From Anaerolineae bacterium (GTDB lineage: Bacteria > Chloroflexota > Anaerolineae > 4572-78 > NAK82), in contig JAUVPY010000039.1 in the NCBI GenBank assembly GCA_030598425.1, forward strand, positions 1 through 11,006: a stretch of DNA of 11,006 nt, read 5' to 3'. Of this stretch, positions 1-6,767 are shown piece by piece (within the stretch, counting starts at the first letter, position 1; each line of letters opens with the position of its first letter). The notes under the pieces are model-generated. The model was given only the letters and a program-made list of their open reading frames with translations. It had not been told where the DNA came from and made no database searches. The position numbers and the translations under genes were made by a program.

Positions 1-113
1 ATGATGGTGCTCATGCTGGTACGTTGCATGGTGACGAACATCTCGTCGCCGATGGCCACCAGACCTTCTTTGATGATCTCCAGGGTGAAGGGATCTAGTT
101 TCTGCGCTGCCAC
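1..113 (-). CDS. hyuB: Hydantoinase/oxoprolinase B subunit, N-terminus only (runs off window)
   Basis: Only the first 37 codons are in the window. They read VAAQKLDPFTLEIIKEGL, followed by VAIGDEMFVTMQRTSMSTI, which is the characteristic opening of the hydantoinase B / HyuB family (usual form DPITLEIIKNAL...DEM...QRTA.S). The GTG start at 113-111 is chosen because a GAGGAG Shine-Dalgarno lies 6 nt upstream and no better start is present. HyuB is the partner of HyuA in ATP-dependent opening of cyclic amides such as hydantoins or 5-oxoproline, in the cytoplasm. It follows hyuA in the same direction, but after an unusually long 276-nt gap. The length, C-terminal half and integrity of the gene cannot be judged here. 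Confidence 0.88.
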   Translation of the reverse strand, partial: MAAQKLDPFTLEIIKEGLVAIGDEMFVTMQRTSMSTI

Positions 114-178
114 GCTCGTCTCCTCGCCTGACTAGTACATTGCGACACAAATAGATCTCTAGCTTTCCGAAACGAGAC

Positions 179-224
179 TAGCATCCTTCGACATGGCGAC
201 CCTAGGTCGCACATCAGGATGCTA
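179..224. repeat. Nested hairpin upstream of hyuB
   Basis: An outer 9-bp perfect stem TAGCATCCT (179-187) pairs with AGGATGCTA (216-224). Inside it, GCGACC (196-201) pairs with GGTCGC (205-210) around a CTA loop. The interior loops are 8 and 5 nt. On the minus-strand transcript this lies about 65 nt before the hyuB start. No T-tract follows on either strand, so it is not an intrinsic terminator; it may be an mRNA-processing or regulatory structure. Confidence 0.5.
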
Positions 225-262
225 CCTAGCTACAGAGTTGTTTACGCCGACGTGTACTAGCT

Positions 263-273
263 TGACAATGTCA
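263..273. repeat. 11-bp palindrome TGACA-a-TGTCA
   Basis: Perfect dyad TGACA (263-267), A, TGTCA (269-273) in the hyuA-hyuB gap. It could be an operator half-site pair, but nothing else supports a binding protein here and chance occurrence is possible. Confidence 0.3.
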
Positions 274-287
274 TGTTGGGTCCGAAA

Positions 288-386
288 ACCTTCCCGGAAG
301 CTTGAGGATTGCTGTCAAATGTCAGGGCCAACTGAACCTACTGGGCTTTGTGCAAATCATGGTGTCACCGAAGCTTCCGGGAAGGT
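288..386. repeat. 16-bp inverted repeat, copy A of a CTTCCCG-GAAGCTT family
   Basis: ACCTTCCCGGAAGCTT (288-303) is exactly reverse-complementary to 371-386, with a 67-nt loop. The right arm starts 3 nt after the hyuA stop codon on the genic strand. The core AAGCTTCCGGGAAG recurs with one transition as AAGCTTTCGGGAAG in the gap before dppB (6643-6656), where it also forms an inverted repeat. Shared arm sequence with different loops suggests a dispersed palindromic element rather than a simple terminator; no T-tract follows. Confidence 0.6.
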
Positions 387-389
387 GGG

Positions 390-2480
390 TCAAACCAACT
401 CGATATGCAGGAAGTCATACTCGTCCCTGGTCAATTTCTGGTCAGGGAAGACCACCGTGGTCGAGGCCGGTTCTTCGACCACAGCCGGACCCGCGACGGT
501 AGCACCTACCGGCAGCCGGTCGCGCTCGTAGATGGCGGCCTCGTGGAAGCCCAGCTCGTCAAAGTTGACGCGGCGCGTGCCCTTCCCCGCAGGGGACCTA
601 CCGGTGTTCGTGTCATCCAGAACCTGTGCAGCGCCGGTCCCCAAAGGGGGCCCATCGGCAAGCCTCTTGACCTCCGGCTTCGTCACGCGCCCCAGAGCCG
701 TGACGTGGAAATTGACCAACTCCACGGGCGTGTCCAGCCGGAAGGTATAAGACTGCTCGTGCAGGGTGTGGAAGCCTTCGTTGATCTCCGGCATCACCTC
801 GGCCGTAATCTCACCGGCTGGTAACTGGACCTTGACCGTGTGCTCCTGGCCCATATAGCGCATATCGGCGAAGCGTCGCACCTCCATCTCGCTATCTTTA
901 ACGCGCTCGGCGGCCAGATCGCGCCGGGCTTGCTCTTCCATCTCCGCGTAGATGCCGTTCAGGTACTCAGGCGTGACCTGGTCGGTGCGGGTGATCAAGG
1001 TGCGGATGTAGTCACGGCGCAGGTCGGTCATGAGCATGCCCCAGGCAGAAAAGACAGCCGGCTCGGTGGGGATAATGACTTTATTGACGCGTAATTCACG
1101 CATCAGCGCCCCGGCGTGCATCGCGCCACCGCCGCCAAAGGCGATGAGCACGAAGTCGCGCGGGTCGTAACCGCGCCGCACCGAAACCAGTTTGAGGGCA
1201 TTGATCATGTTGGCGTCGGCGATGCGAATGACACCCATGGCCGACTCTTCGATGCTTATCCTAAAGGCGTCGGCGATGGGCCTCATAGCCGCTTCGGCCT
1301 TCCTGACGTCTAGCTGGATCTCACCGCCCAAAAAATACTCCGGATTGATGCGTCCCGCCAGGACATTGGCGTCGGTAACCGTCGGCTGGTCACCTCCCCA
1401 ACCATAGCACGCCGGGCCGGGGTCAGCACCGGCGCTGACTGGGCCTACCCGCAGTGCGCCTGCCTTGTCAAGCCAGGCAATCGAGCCGCCGCCGGCGCCG
1501 ATCTCTACGATGTCAATGGTGGGGGCCAGGATGGGATAACCGGCATAGTCACGCCGATGCTCGATCTTGTACTGCGTCGTAATCCTGGGCGTGCCGTTCT
1601 CTACCAAGGAGGTTTTGGCCGTCGTGCCGCCGATGTCCAGCGCTATCACGTTCGGCTCGCCGATCATCTCGCCGATGTATGCAGCGCCGATGACGCCGGC
1701 CACCGGTCCTGACTCAACCAGGTTGATCGGTGCTACCTTCGCTGCCTCGAAAGTTGCGCTGCCCCCGTTGGACTGCATCACGTGGAGCGTGTGTTTGTTC
1801 ATCCCCATACCCGTCAAGTCAACTTCCAGGTTGTCCAGATAGGCCTGGGCGATGGGGTGTACGTAGCCGTTGAGCACGGCGGTGCTGGTTCGCTCGTACT
1901 CGCGCCATTCCTGGGTGATTTGATGTGAGAGCGTGAGCGGGATGTCGGGTGCGATTTGGCTGATAATCTCGCCGCACTCGACTTCGTGGCTGGGGTCGGC
2001 GTAAGAGTGGAGAAAGCACACGGCGATGGCCTCTACGCCCTCGGCTTTGAGTTTCGCGACCGCCTCGCGCACGTCACTTTCGTTGAGGGGGGTGAGTTCC
2101 TCGCCCTTGTAGTTGACGCGCTCCTCGACCTCCTGGCGCAGGTAGCGCGGCACGAATGGCTTGGGCTTGGTGTAATACATGTTGTAAAGATCAGGGCGAT
2201 TGGCGCGGGTGATCTCCAGCACGTCGCGGAAACCCTTGGTTGTGATCAAGCCAGTCTTGACGCCCTTGCGTTCTGTCAGGGCATTGATGATGATGGTCGA
2301 GCCGTGCACAAAGAAGCCGGTGTCCGGCACGTTGAGTTCTGCTTTGCGCAGCGTCTCCACCACGCCTTCGGCGAAGCTGGCTGGCGTGGTGGTCACCTTC
2401 GTCGTGCCTACCTCGCCCGTCGTCTCGTCGAGGTAGGCCAGGTCAGTAAAGGTGCCGCCAATATCGCTTGCTACGCGCAT
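390..2480 (-). CDS. hyuA: Hydantoinase/oxoprolinase A subunit (ATP-dependent cyclic amide hydrolase)
   Basis: This 696-residue protein has the full length and all landmarks of the HyuA/N-methylhydantoinase A family. The N-terminal domain (about 3-182) opens with DIGGTFTD (6-13) and carries HGSTIIINAL (59-68). The central ASKHA-type ATP-binding domain (about 200-490) has DIGGTTAKTS (282-291), GAGGGS (328-333), the SAGADPGPACYG segment (349-360) and GGGGAMHA (449-456). The C-terminal domain continues to the end. The family couples ATP hydrolysis to opening of cyclic amides or imides (hydantoins, 5-oxoproline, lactams) with a B subunit. The ATG start has AAAGGTGAT 6-7 nt upstream. It follows dppF by 82 nt and precedes hyuB. 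No key motif is missing. The substrate cannot be assigned from sequence; hydantoin, N-methylhydantoin, 5-oxoproline and caprolactam-type activities are all known in this family. Confidence 0.95.
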   Translation of the reverse strand: MRVASDIGGTFTDLAYLDETTGEVGTTKVTTTPASFAEGVVETLRKAELNVPDTGFFVHGSTIIINALTERKGVKTGLITTKGFRDVLEITRANRPDLYNMYYTKPKPFVPRYLRQEVEERVNYKGEELTPLNESDVREAVAKLKAEGVEAIAVCFLHSYADPSHEVECGEIISQIAPDIPLTLSHQITQEWREYERTSTAVLNGYVHPIAQAYLDNLEVDLTGMGMNKHTLHVMQSNGGSATFEAAKVAPINLVESGPVAGVIGAAYIGEMIGEPNVIALDIGGTTAKTSLVENGTPRITTQYKIEHRRDYAGYPILAPTIDIVEIGAGGGSIAWLDKAGALRVGPVSAGADPGPACYGWGGDQPTVTDANVLAGRINPEYFLGGEIQLDVRKAEAAMRPIADAFRISIEESAMGVIRIADANMINALKLVSVRRGYDPRDFVLIAFGGGGAMHAGALMRELRVNKVIIPTEPAVFSAWGMLMTDLRRDYIRTLITRTDQVTPEYLNGIYAEMEEQARRDLAAERVKDSEMEVRRFADMRYMGQEHTVKVQLPAGEITAEVMPEINEGFHTLHEQSYTFRLDTPVELVNFHVTALGRVTKPEVKRLADGPPLGTGAAQVLDDTNTGRSPAGKGTRRVNFDELGFHEAAIYERDRLPVGATVAGPAVVEEPASTTVVFPDQKLTRDEYDFLHIELV

Positions 2481-2494
2481 AGAGAATCACCTTT

Positions 2495-2510
2495 TGAGTT
2501 AGCTAACTCA
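2495..2510. promoter_or_regulatory. Perfect 16-bp palindrome directly before the hyuA ribosome binding site
   Basis: TGAGTTAGCTAACTCA reads identically on both strands, and lies 14 nt before the hyuA ATG, immediately next to AAAAGGTGAT. It could be an operator for a dimeric repressor, or in RNA a 6-bp stem with an AGCT loop next to the ribosome binding site. The same motif was not found before the binding-protein gene or the regulators, so a link to the two XRE-cupin proteins is only a guess. Confidence 0.5.
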
Positions 2511-2525
2511 CCACCAGTGCTCCGA

Positions 2526-2542
2526 GCGGATCCGTGATCCGC
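2526..2542. repeat. 17-bp hairpin GCGGATC-CGT-GATCCGC (REP-like, copy 1)
   Basis: Perfect 7-bp stem with a 3-nt loop in the dppF-hyuA gap. The same 17-bp architecture occurs at 10031-10047 (GTGGGTC-TGT-GACCCAC), with two stem positions changed on both sides so that pairing is kept. A second small stem, GTCGG (2546-2550) with CCGAC (2555-2559), lies next to it. No T-tract follows on the genic strand, so I read this as a palindromic repeat or mRNA-stability element rather than a terminator. Confidence 0.55.
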
Positions 2543-2562
2543 GTCGTCGGGCCGCCGACCCA

Positions 2563-3600
2563 TTATGGCGACTGCGGGATCGGGCCCGGTTCTGCTTCCA
2601 GAACCTGGGTCAGATTTTCCTCAGGCTGCTCAAACAAGTGGCAGCGGGCGACGTGCCCCGCCCCGGTCTCCACCATCACCGGATCTACGCGCTTGCAGAT
2701 ATCCATGGCATACGGGCAGCGTGTGTGGAAACTGCAACCTTGGGGGATGTTGACCGGGCTGGGGATTTCGCCGGTGGAGATGATCTTCTCAGGCTTGGCC
2801 GCTTCCTCCTCTTCCGAGACAACCGGGATAGACGACAGCAGCATCTGGGTGTAGGGATGCTGCGGGTTTTGGAAAAACTCGGCGGCCTCGGCGACCTCAC
2901 AAATCTTGCCCAGATACATGATGGCCACCCGCGAGGCGACATTGCGCATCAGGCTCAGGTCGTGGGTGATGAACAGGAAGGTTAGATTGAACTCACGCTG
3001 AAGCCGGATGAGCAGGTTAATGACCTTGCCCTGTACCGAGACGTCCAGGGCCGAGGTCGGCTCATCCAAGATCACGAGCGAAGGGTCTGTCGCCAGCGCC
3101 CTGGCGATGGCCACAATCTGTTTCTCGCCACCACTCAGTGACTGCGGATACTTATGCATGTAGTCCGGCGGCAAGTCCACCATTTCCAGCAGACGCAAGA
3201 CCTCGGTCAGGCGGTCTTTGTCTGGCTGATGGATACGGAGCGGCAGCTCCAGGATCTGCTTGATGCTGCGACGCGGGTTCAGCGATGAGCCGGGGTCCTG
3301 GAATACGATCTGGATCTCCTTTTTGAGGGCCAGCGGTCGCCCTTTGCTGTCGGCAAACAGGTCCTGATCTCGAAAATAGATAGCGCCCTCTGTAGGCTGA
3401 TACATACCCACTGTGATGTAAGCCACTGTGCTCTTGCCCGAACCGGATTCACCGACCAGACCGAACGTTTCCCCCGCGTGCAAGTTGAAGGAAATCCCGT
3501 CCACCGCTTTGACCGTAATCGGCTTGCGGTTTACTGTGCCCTCGTGGCCGATCACAAAATGTTTCTTCAGATCCCTGACGCTCAGGATGTGGTCGGTCAT
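2563..3600 (-). CDS. dppF: Dpp/Opp-type ABC importer ATPase (DppF-like)
   Basis: Cytoplasmic ATPase of 345 residues that powers a family-5 peptide-type importer together with the preceding ATPase. Visible motifs are Walker A GESGSGKST (50-58), Q-loop Q101 in FQDPGSSLNPR, signature LSGGEKQ (155-161), Walker B LVILDEP with D179 and E180, D-loop SALD and switch histidine H213. The C-terminal oligopeptide-transporter extension has cysteines 289, 295, 302 and 320 in the GCSFHTRCP...C...ARC pattern, matching the cysteines that hold an iron-sulfur cluster in characterised Dpp ATPases; cluster binding here is inferred. The signature has GEK where GQR is common. The ATG overlaps the upstream stop by 4 nt (ATGA), showing translational coupling; an AAGGAGGAG site lies about 11 nt upstream. 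The tail is acidic and proline-rich. Confidence 0.95.
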   Translation of the reverse strand: MTDHILSVRDLKKHFVIGHEGTVNRKPITVKAVDGISFNLHAGETFGLVGESGSGKSTVAYITVGMYQPTEGAIYFRDQDLFADSKGRPLALKKEIQIVFQDPGSSLNPRRSIKQILELPLRIHQPDKDRLTEVLRLLEMVDLPPDYMHKYPQSLSGGEKQIVAIARALATDPSLVILDEPTSALDVSVQGKVINLLIRLQREFNLTFLFITHDLSLMRNVASRVAIMYLGKICEVAEAAEFFQNPQHPYTQMLLSSIPVVSEEEEAAKPEKIISTGEIPSPVNIPQGCSFHTRCPYAMDICKRVDPVMVETGAGHVARCHLFEQPEENLTQVLEAEPGPIPQSP

Positions 3601-4616
3601 AACGTGGCGGTCTCCTCCTTGTGCCGATCGTGGTTCTGGTCGTATAGGAAACAGGCCACCTGATGTTCTTCATCTACCTTAAAGAAGGGGGGTTTCTGGC
3701 GCCGGCAGATATCCATCACACGCGGGCAACGCGTGTGGAAGCGGCACCCGGGCGGAGGGTCGAGGTAGCTCGGTATCCGGCCTGGAATGCCCTCGGCGAT
3801 GCCCCCCCCGGTCAACTTGGGTACTGCCTGCATCAGGCCCTGGGTGTAGGGGTGGAGTGGTTCGGCGAACAATTTACGGGTATGCGCTTCCTCAACCATG
3901 TTACCGGCGTACATCACGTACACGCGGTCGGTCGTCTCGCGCACCACGCCCAGGGTATGCGTGATGAGGATGACCGATGTGCCCTTCTCCTCCACCAACA
4001 CACGCAGCAGGCGCAGGACCTGATCCTGGATGGTGACATCTAGCGAGGTGCCCGGCTCATCAGCAATAAGCAGCTCTGGATCGGTCGCCAGCGCCATGCC
4101 GATGCACACGCGCTGGCGCATACCACCGCTGAGCTGGATGGGATAGCTGTCCAACAGACGTTCCGGGTCGGCCAGCGCCACTTCTTTCAAGGGGATGATG
4201 GCCTTGTCCCGAATTTTGCGCTTCGAGAGTCGCCGGTTTTCCGGCCTGGCGTGCTGGACCACCGCTCCCAATTGCTCGCCGATGGTAAAGACCGGGTTTA
4301 GGGCGGCGGTCGGATCCTGGAAGATCATCGAGATGCCACTGCCCCGCACTTTACTCAGGTCTCGTTTCCGCATTCTGAGTATGTCCTGGCCTTTGAAGAA
4401 GATCTCGCCGCCAGCGATGCGCGCCGGTGGAATGGGCAGGATGCGCAAGATGGCCTTCATGGTGGTGGTCTTGCCACAGCCGGTTTCGCCTACCAGCCCG
4501 ACCTTCTCGCCAGCGTTGACAGAGAAGTTGACGCCATCCAGCACCTTGAGGACGCCGCCGTAGACCTTAAACTCGACGCGCAAATCCTTGATCTCAAGCA
4601 AGCGAGGCGTGGACAC
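3597..4616 (-). CDS. dppD: Dpp/Opp-type ABC importer ATPase (DppD-like)
   Basis: Second ATPase of the importer, 339 residues from the GTG at 4616. I prefer this start to the in-frame GTG at 4658 because GAGGAGG lies 6 nt upstream and the start falls 1 nt after the dppC stop (TAAGGTG), whereas 4658 would bury the first 14 codons in dppC. Motifs are Walker A GETGCGKT (43-50), Q100 in [12 protein letters not shown], signature LSGGMRQ (162-168), Walker B ADEP with D186 and E187, and H220. The C-terminal cysteines 291, 297, 304 and 322 follow the same pattern as in the partner. Two positions differ from the usual family sequence: EPGTSLD where EPTTALD is common, and THT where THD is common after the switch histidine. 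Catalytic residues are intact, so the protein should be active. Confidence 0.94.
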   Translation of the reverse strand: MSTPRLLEIKDLRVEFKVYGGVLKVLDGVNFSVNAGEKVGLVGETGCGKTTTMKAILRILPIPPARIAGGEIFFKGQDILRMRKRDLSKVRGSGISMIFQDPTAALNPVFTIGEQLGAVVQHARPENRRLSKRKIRDKAIIPLKEVALADPERLLDSYPIQLSGGMRQRVCIGMALATDPELLIADEPGTSLDVTIQDQVLRLLRVLVEEKGTSVILITHTLGVVRETTDRVYVMYAGNMVEEAHTRKLFAEPLHPYTQGLMQAVPKLTGGGIAEGIPGRIPSYLDPPPGCRFHTRCPRVMDICRRQKPPFFKVDEEHQVACFLYDQNHDRHKEETATL

Positions 4617-4617
4617 C

Positions 4618-5547
4618 TTAGGCCTCCTCAGCGGCGAACAGGTCACGCAGGCCGTCACCCAGCAGGTTAAAGCCGAGCACGACGACCACGATGCCCAGGG
4701 CCGGAAAGATTGCGATCCACCACTGGTCCGGCAGGTACTTAGCCCCGCTGGCCACCATAGTTCCTAGCCCGGGCCTGGGCGGTTGCACGCCCAAGCCGAC
4801 GAAGCTGAGCATAGAGCCTATGATGATCACCCAGCCCATATCCAGGCTGATCTTGGTGAAAATGGGCGAGACCATGTTGGGCAGAATCTCGCGGAAGAGG
4901 ATGTGGGGTGTGCCGGCCCCGGTGGTCTCTGCCGAGGCGACGTAAAACTCGTTGCGCTGGGCGCTGGCCAGCCCGTAGACCAGGCGGGTGTACCACGGCC
5001 ACCACATCAACGTGATCGCGATCATGCTGTGAAACAGGTTCGGCTCAAGCACCGAGGCGATGGCCAGCGCCAATATCAATGGCGGTACGGCCAGGAAGAT
5101 GTCGGTAATGCGCATAACGGTCGTATCTATCCACGTGCCCTGATAGTAGCCCGCGATCAGCCCCAACAGCACGCCGACCGGCACCACGATTACCAATACC
5201 ACGATGCCCATCGAGAGAGAAAAGCGGAAGCCGAAGATCACCCGGCTCAAAATGTCGCGGCCGATCTCGTCTGTCCCAAAGGGGTACTCCCAGCTTGGGG
5301 GGCGGCTGGCGTTGGCGAAGTCTGTGAACGGTTTGGCGTGCTCAGGGTAGGGGGCTACGAAGGGCGCGAAGATGGCCAGCAGGACGACCACGACCACAGT
5401 CGTGCCGCCGATGGTGGACAATGGATTGCGTGAGAACTTGTACCAGGCACGCCCCAGATTCTCCCGCCGGTTTTTGCGCTGCAGCTCTCTTACCTGCTGC
5501 CGCGTCATAGTTGATGCGAACCCTTCAACGTTGACCTGTTGGGCCAT
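4618..5547 (-). CDS. dppC: ABC importer permease (DppC-like)
   Basis: Inner-membrane permease of 309 residues. It has the DppC/OppC layout: a charged cytoplasmic N-terminus, RAWYKFSRNPLS before the first membrane segment (about 47-65), then the family signature FGTDEIGRDILSR (90-102), further membrane segments near 108-135, 150-166, 172-190, 235-255 and 278-296, and the EAA coupling loop at about 201-231 (ASAETTGAG...LPN) that docks on an ATPase. The ATG at 5547 is preferred over the GTG at 5559, because AAGGAG lies about 11 nt before the ATG but would overlap the GTG itself. The gap to dppB is 4 nt and to dppD 1 nt, so the permeases and ATPases form one tightly coupled block. Confidence 0.94.
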   Translation of the reverse strand: MAQQVNVEGFASTMTRQQVRELQRKNRRENLGRAWYKFSRNPLSTIGGTTVVVVVLLAIFAPFVAPYPEHAKPFTDFANASRPPSWEYPFGTDEIGRDILSRVIFGFRFSLSMGIVVLVIVVPVGVLLGLIAGYYQGTWIDTTVMRITDIFLAVPPLILALAIASVLEPNLFHSMIAITLMWWPWYTRLVYGLASAQRNEFYVASAETTGAGTPHILFREILPNMVSPIFTKISLDMGWVIIIGSMLSFVGLGVQPPRPGLGTMVASGAKYLPDQWWIAIFPALGIVVVVLGFNLLGDGLRDLFAAEEA

Positions 5548-5551
5548 CTGG

Positions 5552-6580
5552 CTAATCACTCCTTGCCGAACGCAGTCGAATTCTGGGATCGAGCCCTCTG
5601 ACTACCAGGTCGACGATGATATTGACGGTAATAAAGGTTATGCCCAATATCAGGATGACGGCTGAGATGGCGTTCAAGTCCTTGCGCAACATGGCATTCA
5701 CGCCGTAGCGCGATATACCTGGCCAGACGAAAATGAGCTCGACCAGGAAGGCGTTGCTCAGACTGGCGGCAAAGTCCAGGCCAAAAATAGAGACGGTGGG
5801 AATGAGAGATACCTTGAGCAGGAAACGGCCCGTCACCTTCCGCTCGGGGACGCCCAGGGCGCGCTTGTTGGCGATGTAGTCTTTGGTCAGGTTATCAGAC
5901 ATGGTGGCGCGGGTGAGGCGTGCCTCCTGGGCCATCGAGCCCATGGCCAAGGCCAGCGCAGGCAAGATAAGGTGTTTGAGCGCGTCCCAAAAGGTCGCCA
6001 ACTGTCCGGCCAGCAGGGCGTCGATCGTCATCATACCGGTGATAGTCGGCGGCCTGGGAACATCTTGGCTCAGTCGCCCGATGGTCGGGAACCAGTCTAG
6101 CACCAATCCAAACAAGAGCAGAAACAGGATGGCAAACACAAAGGAGGGCGTCACCACCCCCGCGTAGGAGAAGATACGTACGGCATTGTCTATCCACTTG
6201 TCCTTGTGCCGGGCCGATAGCGTCCCCAGACCGATGCCGGCCACGGCTGTGATGAGGCCGGCAAACAGAACCAGTTCCAGCGAGGCCGGGAAGAATTCTT
6301 TGACATCGTCGGCCACGTTTCGCCGGGTAACCAGCGAGATGCCGAAGTCACCCTGCACGGCGTCGGTCAGCCAGTAAAAATACTGCACGTGCATTGGGTC
6401 ATTGAGATGCATGTCCTCGCGCAGCCTGTCCACCACCCACTGGGGCGCGCGCGCGCCGAGCGCGGTGCGAGCCGGGTCGCCCGGCAACACCCGGGCGATG
6501 ACGAAGATCAGTATCGATAAACCGAGAAGTACAAAGATGGCTTGAAAGGCGCGACGGCTAAGAAAACCGATCAGTTGCAT
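5552..6580 (-). CDS. dppB: ABC importer permease (DppB-like)
   Basis: Inner-membrane permease of 342 residues, partner of DppC. The N-terminus matches the family (FLSRRAFQAIFVLLGLSILI, then LPGDPA) with a first membrane segment at about 10-30. The periplasmic stretch contains the WLTDAVQGDFGIS motif (70-82). Further membrane segments lie near 101-121, 138-162, 255-280 and 305-330, with the EAA loop at about 236-262 (ANKRALGVPERKV...LIP). It ends in GLDPRIR as is typical. The start ATG at 6580 fits family alignments, but its ribosome binding site is weak (GAGGG about 11 nt upstream), so initiation may depend on the structured 180-nt gap after the binding-protein gene. Expression is expected to be lower than that of the binding protein. 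Confidence 0.94.
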   Translation of the reverse strand: MQLIGFLSRRAFQAIFVLLGLSILIFVIARVLPGDPARTALGARAPQWVVDRLREDMHLNDPMHVQYFYWLTDAVQGDFGISLVTRRNVADDVKEFFPASLELVLFAGLITAVAGIGLGTLSARHKDKWIDNAVRIFSYAGVVTPSFVFAILFLLLFGLVLDWFPTIGRLSQDVPRPPTITGMMTIDALLAGQLATFWDALKHLILPALALAMGSMAQEARLTRATMSDNLTKDYIANKRALGVPERKVTGRFLLKVSLIPTVSIFGLDFAASLSNAFLVELIFVWPGISRYGVNAMLRKDLNAISAVILILGITFITVNIIVDLVVRGLDPRIRLRSARSD

Positions 6581-6610
6581 AGCCTATGGTACCCTCACAT
6601 TTCGCGTGTG

Positions 6611-6659
6611 CATCTTCCCGAAAGCGTCCCGACACGGGGTCCAAGCTTTCGGGAAGATG
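6611..6659. repeat. 15-bp inverted repeat, copy B of the CTTCCCG-GAAGCTT family
   Basis: CATCTTCCCGAAAGC (6611-6625) is exactly reverse-complementary to 6645-6659, with a 19-nt loop. The right arm shares AAGCTTYCGGGAAG with the right arm of the repeat in the hyuA-hyuB gap. In RNA it would form a stable stem just before the dppB start region. No T-tract follows on the genic strand. Confidence 0.6.
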
Positions 6660-6665
6660 TTCATG

Positions 6666-6679
6666 CCTCACTCGTGAGG
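6666..6679. repeat. Small hairpin CCTCAC-TC-GTGAGG
   Basis: A 6-bp perfect inverted repeat with a 2-nt spacer (the outer pairs would form with a slightly opened loop). It abuts and overlaps the base of the larger stem at 6678, so the two structures probably compete or stack. Confidence 0.3.
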
Positions 6680-6717
6680 GAGCCCCCCAGGCGGTTTTGC
6701 CCGGGGGCTCCCTTTTT
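6678..6717 (+). terminator. Intrinsic terminator facing opposite to the operon
   Basis: GGGAGCCCCC (6678-6687) pairs perfectly with GGGGGCTCCC (6703-6712), and five T residues follow at 6713-6717 on the plus strand. This is a strong intrinsic terminator for plus-strand transcripts. All genes here are on the minus strand; read that way the stem is preceded by AAAAA and followed by TCACGAG, so it lacks a U-tract. It may stop antisense transcripts from the dppBCDF region before they enter the binding-protein gene, and on the sense mRNA may act as a 3'-protecting hairpin for the binding-protein message. Confidence 0.75.
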
Positions 6718-6720
6718 GGT

Positions 6721-6767
6721 AGACCCTAAGAGGGTGCTTTGAAAGCGTCTCAGACCCTACTAGGGTG
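6721..6767. repeat. Pair of 16-bp palindromic direct repeats at the binding-protein stop codon
   Basis: AGACCCTAAGAGGGTG (6721-6736) and AGACCCTACTAGGGTG (6752-6767) match at 14 of 16 positions, with a 31-bp period. Each is itself a dyad (ACCCT...AGGGT), the second being a perfect ACCCTA-C-TAGGGT. The second copy spans the stop codon of the binding-protein gene, which is followed in frame by another TAG. A further dyad GTCT-C-AGAC (6747-6755) bridges the copies. Confidence 0.55.

Larger units (their letters stand above)
114..389. other. Long structured hyuA-hyuB intercistronic gap
   Basis: This 276-nt gap separates two genes that are normally adjacent or overlapping. I see no convincing gene in it; the short frames have no family resemblance and no good ribosome binding site. 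It holds a 16-bp inverted repeat (288-303/371-386), a nested hairpin (179-224) and an 11-bp palindrome (263-273), plus the hyuB ribosome binding site at its left end. No good -35/-10 pair for hyuB was found on the minus strand. Confidence 0.7.

Noticed and set aside
262..290. TTGACA at 262-267 as a plus-strand promoter
   Set aside because: No acceptable -10 box at 16-18 nt, and no plus-strand gene follows.
193..531. Plus-strand frame of 112 codons covering the hyuA-hyuB gap
   Set aside because: It overlaps the end of hyuA, has a composition unlike the neighbouring proteins and no ribosome binding site; it is explained by chance.
390..2537. Several plus-strand and minus-strand frames of 65-193 codons overlapping hyuA
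   Set aside because: All lie in alternative frames of a full-length, motif-complete HyuA gene and show no recognisable domain.
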